A stretch of DNA of 64,000 nt, taken from positions 1 to 64,000 of the forward strand of contig CALCCF010000041.1 in NCBI GenBank assembly GCA_937899905.1, given 5' to 3'. Below the pieces are notes generated by a model that worked only from the letters and a program-made list of their open reading frames with translations, did no database searches and was not told where the DNA came from. Position numbers and translations under genes: made by a program. This stretch comes from an uncultured Phycisphaeraceae bacterium (GTDB lineage: Bacteria > Planctomycetota > Phycisphaerae > Phycisphaerales > UBA1924). This document shows, in pieces, positions 56,057 to 62,180 of this stretch. Positions within the stretch are counted from its first letter, which is position 1; each line of letters starts with the position of its first letter.

Positions 56057-56563
56057 TCAGGGCTGCCGCCAGATGGCCCGGATGGTGGGGGGGATGAGCC
56101 AGACGAGCCTGTCGAGGAACCAGACGCGGAGGCAGTCGAGGTAGAGGAGGATGATCTTGAGAATGAAGCATGTATTGAGAAATGCGCGGGCGCCTTGGGA
56201 ACGGTATCGCCTGTAATAAGCAATCCGGTCTTCACGCAACTCTTCAAGGGTCGGTTCAAAGCACCTCTTCCGAATCGACTTCGGAACGAGAAACGCGGCA
56301 AGACGCGCTCCCCGTTCAATCTTGTTGTGATCGGAGGACGCAAGAAATCGAACTGCGTTCCTGCCAGCTGATAACATAAGCCTGCGGTTTACGGTGTGCG
56401 CCCTGCACTCGACACTAGAGACAAGAAGACCTTGACTGCTGAATCGATCCATGCGTCGTTTGATCCGTGATGGACGGTCAAGACCCCGATAGCTTCGCTC
56501 CATAGAGGACCCGTCAGGACGGACCAGCGTTACGCGCATGCTGTACCACATAATTCTCAGCAT
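56057..56563 (-). CDS. Small membrane-associated protein of unknown function, PadR-linked
   Basis: The 168-residue product has a basic N-terminal part, then PTLEELREDRIAYYRRYRSQG, and a C-terminal hydrophobic region (FLNTCFILKIILLYLDCLRVWFLDRLVWLIPP) that predicts one hairpin-like or single membrane segment. I do not recognise the family. Its ATG lies inside the last codons of the upstream PadR gene (7-bp overlap), so the two are translated together; the PadR protein probably controls its own operon. Base composition at 56160-56560 is lower in GC than the neighbours, suggesting recent gain. Confidence 0.65.
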   Translation of the reverse strand: MLRIMWYSMRVTLVRPDGSSMERSYRGLDRPSRIKRRMDRFSSQGLLVSSVECRAHTVNRRLMLSAGRNAVRFLASSDHNKIERGARLAAFLVPKSIRKRCFEPTLEELREDRIAYYRRYRSQGARAFLNTCFILKIILLYLDCLRVWFLDRLVWLIPPTIRAIWRQP

Positions 56564-56919
56564 GTCGCTACCCCCGGCATCGCCACTAACGGCCGCTCAA
56601 AGAAGTCCCGCGTGCGCTCGGACGCCAGGTGCCCCTCGCCGGTCACCTTGAACACCTTCCGCCGGTACGTCTCGCCGTCCTCGAGCCACTCCTCCCAGTC
56701 GCCCTCGAGCAGGCCGGCGTCGACCATGCGGGCGAACAGCTGGTAGGCCGCGGCCTTGGTCTTGTGGGCGCCCCGGACCTTCATGGCCTCGCGGATGTCG
56801 CGGCCGGACATCTTCTTGGGTCCCATGATCGCGATGATCAGGAACTGGAGGTGCGGCAGCGGCTCGCGCTGGGGCTTCGGCTGGCAGCCGGTCTCGGTAG
56901 GTGATGGTGCCTCTGGCAT
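56557..56919 (-). CDS. PadR-family transcriptional regulator
   Basis: The 120-residue product has LQFLIIAIMGPKKMSGRDIREAMK, then AAYQLFARMVDAGLLEGDW and YRRKVFKVTGEGHLA: the winged helix of PadR regulators (helix 1, recognition helix, wing). A Pro-rich 20-residue lead precedes it and the C-terminal dimerisation helix is short. Two palindromes with the half-site GTCAAGG lie directly upstream of its ATG (56922-56969), consistent with self-repression. It overlaps the membrane-protein gene downstream. Confidence 0.82.
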   Translation of the reverse strand: MPEAPSPTETGCQPKPQREPLPHLQFLIIAIMGPKKMSGRDIREAMKVRGAHKTKAAAYQLFARMVDAGLLEGDWEEWLEDGETYRRKVFKVTGEGHLASERTRDFFERPLVAMPGVATC

Positions 56920-56921
56920 GG

Positions 56922-56969
56922 GTCAAGGCTACCTTAGACCGGCCATGGGAGTCAAGGCGGCCTTGACTC
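56922..56969. promoter_or_regulatory. Two palindromic operator candidates upstream of padR
   Basis: Site 1, GTCAAGGCTACCTTAGAC at 56922-56939, is an inverted repeat with one extra base in the right half. Site 2 at 56949-56969 is perfect: GAGTCAAGG, CGG, CCTTGACTC. Both share GTCAAGG-N3-CCTTGAC, with centres about 28 bp apart. They lie just before the padR ATG on the minus strand and about 80-110 bp before the plus-strand gene at 57046, so they could control both. Confidence 0.65.
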
Positions 56970-57045
56970 ATGCCATCTGGGGCCGCTCTGAGCCTGCACT
57001 GGGCTCGGCGGCGGCCCCGGCCCGGGCCACGCTAGCGTTCGCCCG

Positions 57046-57666
57046 ATGGCCCGCGATCCTCAAACCCATCCCCCGGCGGCCAAGCCCCAACTGATCGCGG
57101 CACGCATGGTCCTGACCAGCCTCGCGCTCGGGCTCGCGCTCGCGGTCGCCAGCGTGCCGGTGCTCGCGTGGGCCGCCGGTTTCGTGCCCGAGTCGTGGCA
57201 GCGCACGACGGTCAACGATGCTTTGCACAACCAGGATCACATCGTGCTCACGCAGCGGACCGAGGCGGTGGTGTCGACCCTGTGGTTCACGGTCAGCGAG
57301 CCGCTGGGGCAGAGCGCGACGACGCTGCGGCTGGCGTGGTTGGAGGATGCGCGGCACGCGGAGGAGGATTTGCGCCCGATGCGTGTCCGCACGGCGCTCG
57401 ATGGTCGGCATCGCAGCCGATCCGAGTGGCGCGTGGGCTGGCCGTGGCGTGCGGCGTACGGCCAGACGGACCAGCTGATGGGCCCGGACCACGCGGCCCA
57501 GTCGCGCGGGCTGTGGGCTGGGAACCTCTACGGTCGCGCGCTCAGCGTGCCGTACTTTCCGATGTGGCCAGGGCTGCTGGGCAACGCGCTCGTGTTTGGC
57601 GTCCTGGTGCTCGCCGCGCGGGTGTGCTGGCATTGGCGCCTCATGCGCACGCTGCCAACGGAGTGA
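57046..57666 (+). CDS. Membrane protein of unknown function, two transmembrane segments
   Basis: The 206-residue product has an N-terminal membrane segment (about 22-45) and a C-terminal one (about 178-196, PGLLGNALVFGVLVLAAR), with a roughly 130-residue outer domain between them that includes GWPWRAAYGQTDQL. Such two-anchor proteins with GWP and a Pro-Gly before the last segment recur in planctomycetes, but I know no function. It diverges from padR, and the two palindromes described there lie in front of it. It ends 1 bp before the convergent ricT stop. Confidence 0.65.
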   Translation: MARDPQTHPPAAKPQLIAARMVLTSLALGLALAVASVPVLAWAAGFVPESWQRTTVNDALHNQDHIVLTQRTEAVVSTLWFTVSEPLGQSATTLRLAWLEDARHAEEDLRPMRVRTALDGRHRSRSEWRVGWPWRAAYGQTDQLMGPDHAAQSRGLWAGNLYGRALSVPYFPMWPGLLGNALVFGVLVLAARVCWHWRLMRTLPTE

Positions 57667-57667
57667 G

Positions 57668-59062
57668 CTAAGCGTTGGGCGCGGACGGGGGCGTGCCGCC
57701 CTCGCCGCGCGGCTTGCGTCGGCGTCGGCGTTTCTTCTTCTTCGGTGCCGCAGACGCGTCGTCGGCGGGCCGATCGCTCGATGGTCCCGATGTGGGCTGC
57801 CCATCGGTCGTTGGTGGCGCGTCGCTCGATGGCTTCTTCTTGCGGCGACGCTTCTTCTTTTTGGCCGGCGCGGCCTCGCCGGCTTGGGGCTCGGGCGCGG
57901 CTGCCTCCGTGCTTGCGGGCTTCTTCTTTCGCCGGCGCTTCTTGCGCGTGGTCGTTGCCTCGCCATCGGCGGTGCGTGCGCGGGCTCGGGCTTCCCTTCT
58001 CTGCTCGGCCGCGATCGCGCCGGGGGCGGGGGCGTCGCTCGGATCGATGAGTTCCTCGACCGGGACGGCGACCTCGCGGCCGTCGAAGTCGAGCTTGACG
58101 AGCACGAGCTGGGTGAGGATCTGGGTCTCGAGCACGAGTCCGATGCCCTCGGGCGTGCCGACGGTGGTCTTGCGCTTGGGCAATCGCGCCGCGAGTTCGC
58201 GATAGCTCTCGTCCTCGTAGCGCAGGCAGCACATGAGGCGGCCGCAGCGGCCGGAGATCTTCAGCGGGTCCAGGGTTGCCTTCTGCTGCTTGGCAGCGCG
58301 CATGGGCACGGGCTTCAAGACCTTCAGGAAGTTCTTGCAGCAGCAGTGCTGGCCGCAGCGCTCGTAGTCGGCGGTGAGCCTCGCCTCGTCGCGGGCACCA
58401 ACCGGGCGGACCTCGACGCGTGTGCCACCCGGTCCCGATGAGTCCGCTTCGCGTTGCATCGCGTCGCGGAGTTTGCCCGCTTGGAGGCGCGGATCCGGGC
58501 CACGCTTCTGCTCTTGCTTCGGCTGGCCGGGGAGCACGGCGTCCTGCTGCTCGGCCAGGTAGTAGTACGAGAGCGTCTCACCGCCCAGGATGCGCTCGGC
58601 TTGCACGACGCGGATGTTCAGGCCGAGTTCCTCGGCGACCTCGCGGGCCCGGAGCTTGAGGCCGTGGGCCGATTGCTCGCACTCGGCGTGCGCGTCGAGG
58701 TCCTCGTGCGTGGCGACGCGCAGCACCCGGCCCTTGTCGTAGAACGGGAAGTCGCGTCCGCCGCTGGCGTCGATGTACTCGAGCATCTCCTTGCGTGAAA
58801 TGCTCTTGCCGCAGCCGCTGTTGGGGCAGGTGCTGGTGAGCATCTCGCCCATCTCGATGCCGCGGAACGTGTGGACGATGAGCTTGCTGCCGCAGCCGGG
58901 AGTCTCGTCGAGGCGATACCGGAATTCGCCGATGAGCTTCATCGAGCCGAAGCGGCACACGACCGTCTTGGGCGGCGTCAGCCGCTCGCGAGCGAGGCGG
59001 TCCTGTTCCTCGGTGTACTCGGCGAGGTCGGCCTCAAATTGTGGCAGCGGGACGATCGGCAT
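57668..59062 (-). CDS. ricT: PSP1-domain iron-sulfur regulator RicT-like, with basic repeat tail
   Basis: RicT (YaaT) is part of a Y-complex that promotes mRNA processing by RNase Y in Firmicutes. The 464-residue product has the PSP1 core with the cysteine clusters CGQHCCCKNFL and RCGRLMCCLRYEDESY, which bind Fe-S in known homologs, and GGETLSYYYLAEQ. An N-terminal Cys pair (CPNSGCGKS) is additional. After the core (about residue 345) comes a tail of over 100 residues with three Lys/Arg blocks (KKRRRKKKP, KKKKRRRKKKP, KKKKRRRRRKPRG) separated by Pro/Ser/Thr/Ala linkers, suggesting RNA or DNA binding. The core is longer than usual. It ends 1 bp from the convergent membrane-protein gene. Confidence 0.82.
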   Translation of the reverse strand: MPIVPLPQFEADLAEYTEEQDRLARERLTPPKTVVCRFGSMKLIGEFRYRLDETPGCGSKLIVHTFRGIEMGEMLTSTCPNSGCGKSISRKEMLEYIDASGGRDFPFYDKGRVLRVATHEDLDAHAECEQSAHGLKLRAREVAEELGLNIRVVQAERILGGETLSYYYLAEQQDAVLPGQPKQEQKRGPDPRLQAGKLRDAMQREADSSGPGGTRVEVRPVGARDEARLTADYERCGQHCCCKNFLKVLKPVPMRAAKQQKATLDPLKISGRCGRLMCCLRYEDESYRELAARLPKRKTTVGTPEGIGLVLETQILTQLVLVKLDFDGREVAVPVEELIDPSDAPAPGAIAAEQRREARARARTADGEATTTRKKRRRKKKPASTEAAAPEPQAGEAAPAKKKKRRRKKKPSSDAPPTTDGQPTSGPSSDRPADDASAAPKKKKRRRRRKPRGEGGTPPSAPNA

Positions 59063-59131
59063 GGGCGTTGAGCGAGCTCCGTCTTCGATGAAGCGAGTGT
59101 GCGGCCGGAGGCCGCTACGGAGCGATACGGA

Positions 59132-59485
59132 CTACCTTCCGCCGCCGCCCGCGGCCGCACGGGCCTGGGAGAACACCCGCGCCAGATCCTCGCTGCGCTG
59201 GAGCACGATGTCGCGCTGGTTCTCGACGCGGTAGACCATCAGCCGTTCGGCACGCTGGTCGAGGACGTACAGCAGCTCTTCGCTCGAGCTCTGGCCCTGC
59301 GTGGTCATCGCGGCGTACCCGCCGGAAACCGCCGCCATCTCGGCGAGTGCGGCGCTCGGTGCAACGGGCGAGCTGTCGCCGGTTCGTCCGGCCTGGAAGA
59401 GGATCAGCGCGGCGATTACGAGGACGCTGGCGATGAGCGGGATCGTGCCGCGACGGCTCGGTTCGATCTGGGAACTCTGGTTCAT
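59132..59485 (-). CDS. Small membrane-anchored protein, tandem with a similar gene
   Basis: The 117-residue product has one N-terminal membrane segment (about 13-31) and an outer part: GGYAAMTTQGQSSSEELLYV followed by LDQRAERLMVYRVENQRDIV. It resembles the neighbouring 110-residue protein in layout (G-x-Y strand, x-V-x-D, x-L-x-Y-R/W), suggesting duplicated genes of one unknown family. Its ATG overlaps the stop of that neighbour (ATGA). It ends 69 bp before the ricT start and may belong to the same transcript. Confidence 0.68.
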   Translation of the reverse strand: MNQSSQIEPSRRGTIPLIASVLVIAALILFQAGRTGDSSPVAPSAALAEMAAVSGGYAAMTTQGQSSSEELLYVLDQRAERLMVYRVENQRDIVLQRSEDLARVFSQARAAAGGGGR

Positions 59486-59814
59486 CGCCCACCTCCCCGC
59501 CCGGTTTGGGCGTCTAGCCGCAGGTTGCTGTAGCCGATGCCCTGGAACGCCTTGTTGGCCTGATCCCAGCGCAGCGTGACCATCTCTTGGTTGGAGGTGT
59601 CGATGACGTGTACCGCGCTCGTGGGTGCTCCGGTCATCTGCCCGCCGAGCACGATGTACTCGCCGCGTGGCCGCTGCGACTGCTGGGCGTCGGCGGTGGG
59701 GGCGAGCGTGACGACGCCGAGCACGAGCAGCAGCGCCACGTTGGCAGCGACGAGCGCCACGCGCGGGTCGGCCAGTTTGGCCGCGCGCGGTGGGCGTGGG
59801 GTATCGGTGTTCAT
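59482..59814 (-). CDS. Small membrane-anchored protein, paralog of the following gene
   Basis: The 110-residue product has a membrane segment (about 19-40, ALVAANVALLLVLGVVTLAP) and an outer part beginning RGEYIVLGGQMTGAPTSA and continuing VHVIDTSNQEMVTLRWDQAN. The shape matches the 117-residue protein encoded next to it, and the genes overlap by 4 bp. The family is unknown to me. It is third in a minus-strand row of small membrane proteins starting at 60106. Confidence 0.68.
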   Translation of the reverse strand: MNTDTPRPPRAAKLADPRVALVAANVALLLVLGVVTLAPTADAQQSQRPRGEYIVLGGQMTGAPTSAVHVIDTSNQEMVTLRWDQANKAFQGIGYSNLRLDAQTGRGGGR

Positions 59815-59872
59815 GGGTTCCTCCGGGGCTCCATGTCTCTTGAGGGAGCCGCAGGTGGGGTGGGCGGTGTGG

Positions 59873-60106
59873 TCAGTCCTGGTGGCCGCGCTTCGCGGGG
59901 ATCACCGTGGCCGCGATCATGCTGATGAGCACGACGCCGGCGATCAGGAAGTTGGCGATGACCGGCGGGTTGGCCGGCTGCGACGGCGCGGGCGGGCGCA
60001 GCGATTGGCCGGCCTGGGCAAGGGCGATGTCGGGCATCGCCGCGAGGGCGAGGGCTGCCAGAGCGCCGGCGGCCACGAGAAGGGTTCGGGTAGCGAAGCG
60101 AGGCAT
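59873..60106 (-). CDS. Small membrane protein with signal-like N-terminus
   Basis: The 77-residue product has a hydrophobic N-terminus (LLVAAGALAALALAAMPDIALAQ) that looks like a signal peptide, a Pro-rich hinge, and a second membrane segment (VIANFLIAGVVLISMIAATVI) before the short tail PAKRGHQD. The ATG at 60106 follows the weak purine stretch GGGAG. It is the first gene of the minus-strand row leading to ricT. No function known. Confidence 0.6.
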   Translation of the reverse strand: MPRFATRTLLVAAGALAALALAAMPDIALAQAGQSLRPPAPSQPANPPVIANFLIAGVVLISMIAATVIPAKRGHQD

Positions 60107-60223
60107 GGCAACTCCCAGCGGGTGCTCGGTCGGGTCTTCCCAGGCAGTACCGCGATTCGGGCCTGGGCGTTGCACAGTGTACGGCGGTGGCCTCGGCCGG
60201 GCCGCACGCCGCTACAGTCCAGG

Positions 60224-60670
60224 ATGACGCCCAACAAATGCCGTTCGTGCGGGTTGCTCGCGGTGATGCTCGCAGCACTCACCGGTTGCTCGATGTCAAA
60301 TGGTGCCGGGGAGGCCAAGGAGCGTGCCTCCGAGCGCGAGGATGTCGCTTCGATGCAATCACCTGCCGAGTCTCTTGTGGGGCGCTGGCAGGTCGACCTG
60401 CGTCCTACGCCTGATTCGGATCCGTCGTACCAGGAGTTCGTCGTCGAGTCGGTCGAGGGCAACACTTTTACCGGCACGTTCTATGGCTCACCGATTTCCG
60501 AGGCCCGGCTGAACACCGACTGGGGCGCGGTCCACTTCTCCTTCATCTCGATGGATGGCTCCGGTGCGTACCTGCACGCCGGCGTGCTGCGCGATGGCCG
60601 GCTCGAAGGCACGAGCAACGCGACTGGGCGTGGCTTCTTGTCGGTGTGGACTGGAGAGCGGAGCCAGTAG
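60224..60670 (+). CDS. Lipoprotein of unknown function
   Basis: The 148-residue product has a short lipoprotein signal peptide (LLAVMLAALTGCS, lipobox LTGC) and a compact beta-rich domain (LVGRWQVDLR, VVESVEGNTFTGTFYGSPI, LEGTSNATGRGFLSVWTGE) that reminds of a lipocalin-like fold. I do not recognise the family. It diverges from the small-membrane-protein row and ends 4 bp from the convergent GNAT gene. Confidence 0.65.
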   Translation: MTPNKCRSCGLLAVMLAALTGCSMSNGAGEAKERASEREDVASMQSPAESLVGRWQVDLRPTPDSDPSYQEFVVESVEGNTFTGTFYGSPISEARLNTDWGAVHFSFISMDGSGAYLHAGVLRDGRLEGTSNATGRGFLSVWTGERSQ

Positions 60671-60674
60671 GCCC

Positions 60675-61304
60675 TTAGTTCAGGCGTTCGTCGAGCGAGT
60701 TTCGGACCGCCGGCCACTGTTCGGGTGTGATGCTGTACATCACGGTGTCGAGGCATTCGCCGTCGGGCATGATGATGTGGTTGCGCACCACGCCCTCACG
60801 CGTGGCACCGAGACGCTCGATCGCCCGCTGTGACGTCGCGTTCTTCAGGCGGGTCTTGATCGCAACCCGGAGCGCCGGGCCGCCGCGGTGGAACCCGGCG
60901 GGCGGGAACAGCGGCGACTCGAACGCGTGCGCCAGGAGCAGCCTTTTCATCTCGGGATTTGCTTTCGTGCCACGATGGTTGGGCGAGATGAACGTCCAGC
61001 CGATCTCGAGGCCGCGGTGCGCCAGGCGGATGTCCAGGTAGCTGGTCATGCCGATGATTCGTCCTGGCTTGCCGCCGCTCTCAACCAGTCGGAGCGTGAG
61101 CGGCCCGACGTCGGGCTTGTCGATCAAGCGCTGGACATAGCTCCGCATGCCGATGGCATCGAACGGGTCGGGGGCCTTACTGAACCAGCGGAACGTCTCC
61201 GGTGTGCCGGCGGCGGCGATCAGCCCCGGTGCGTCGTCGATTGTGCAAGGGTCGAGCCGGACCGTCGTGCCAATGAGCGGTCGCGAGACGAGCGCGTCGC
61301 CCAC
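60675..61304 (-). CDS. GNAT-family N-acetyltransferase, RimJ-like
   Basis: The 209-residue product begins VRLDPCTIDDAPGLIAAAG and shows the RimJ/RimL-like GNAT layout: GLEIGWTFISPNHRGTKANP (acetyl-CoA strand and loop), NATSQRAIERLGATREGVVR and MYSITPEQWP. These enzymes acetylate amines, often protein N-termini; the substrate here is unknown. Start is GTG at 61304, three bases after the AIM24 stop, so the two genes are likely co-transcribed. Confidence 0.8.
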   Translation of the reverse strand: MGDALVSRPLIGTTVRLDPCTIDDAPGLIAAAGTPETFRWFSKAPDPFDAIGMRSYVQRLIDKPDVGPLTLRLVESGGKPGRIIGMTSYLDIRLAHRGLEIGWTFISPNHRGTKANPEMKRLLLAHAFESPLFPPAGFHRGGPALRVAIKTRLKNATSQRAIERLGATREGVVRNHIIMPDGECLDTVMYSITPEQWPAVRNSLDERLN

Positions 61305-61307
61305 GGC

Positions 61308-62108
61308 CTAGTTCCCACCGATCATGTCACCCAACCCGCCCAGCACGCTGCCCTCGCCGGTGCGCTTGCCGCCTTGCGATGGTGCAGCCGCGATCACGCG
61401 GTCGGCCAGGCGGCTGAAGGGCAGGGTCTGGAGCCACACCGTGCCCGGGCCGGTGAGGGCCGCGTAAAAGAGGCCCTCGCCGCCGAAGATCTTGTTCTTG
61501 ATGCCCTTGACGAATTCGATGGTGTAGTCGACGCTGCTATCGAGCGCGACGAGGCAGCCGGTATCGACGCGCAGCTTCTCGCCGGGCGCGAGTTCTTTCA
61601 CCAGCGTGGTGCCGCCGGCGTGCAGGAAGGCCTGGCCCTGGCCGGTGTCGCTGCTGAGCTTCTGCATGATGAAGCCCTCACCGCCGAAGAAGCCGACGCC
61701 CAGCTTCTTCTGGAAGGCGATGTCGACCGTGACGCCCCGGGCGGCGCACAGGAAGGCGTCCTTCTGGCAGATGAGCGTGCCGCCGTGGTCGCCGAGCTCG
61801 ATGGGCACGACGTGGCCGGGGTACGGCGCGGCGAACGCGCAGTCGCGGCGGACGCTGGCGTGGTTGTGGAAGTACGTGATAAAGAAGCTCTCGCCGGTGA
61901 CGGCGCGCTTGCCGGCCTCGAACAGCTTGCCCAGGAGCCCGCCGCCCTCCTTCATCGACAGCTGCGTGGCCATCTCGATGTCGGGCTCCAGGTACATCAT
62001 CGCCCCCGCCTCGGCGACCATGGCCTCGTTGGGGTCGAGTGTGACGATGACGGCCTGCATGTCGTCGCCGATGATGCGATAGTCGATGATGTCGGGGCTG
62101 GTGGGCAT
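61308..62108 (-). CDS. AIM24 family protein (TIGR00266)
   Basis: The 266-residue product has the AIM24/DUF124 double beta fold with GGEGFIMQKLSSDTGQGQAF, SLxAGG-like FLHAGGTTLVKELAPGEKL, GCLVALDSSVDY and FGGEGLFYAALTGPGTVWLQ. Family members are common in bacteria and yeast mitochondria, and the molecular role is unclear. AAGGAGGA lies nine bases before ATG 62108. It is followed by the GNAT gene after 3 bp. Confidence 0.87.
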   Translation of the reverse strand: MPTSPDIIDYRIIGDDMQAVIVTLDPNEAMVAEAGAMMYLEPDIEMATQLSMKEGGGLLGKLFEAGKRAVTGESFFITYFHNHASVRRDCAFAAPYPGHVVPIELGDHGGTLICQKDAFLCAARGVTVDIAFQKKLGVGFFGGEGFIMQKLSSDTGQGQAFLHAGGTTLVKELAPGEKLRVDTGCLVALDSSVDYTIEFVKGIKNKIFGGEGLFYAALTGPGTVWLQTLPFSRLADRVIAAAPSQGGKRTGEGSVLGGLGDMIGGN

Positions 62109-62180
62109 GGCGGGTTCCTCCTTGGGGCCTCTGTCCGGGGGCGTATTGGGAGGATACCCGTTGGGCTTACGGAACGCGGT

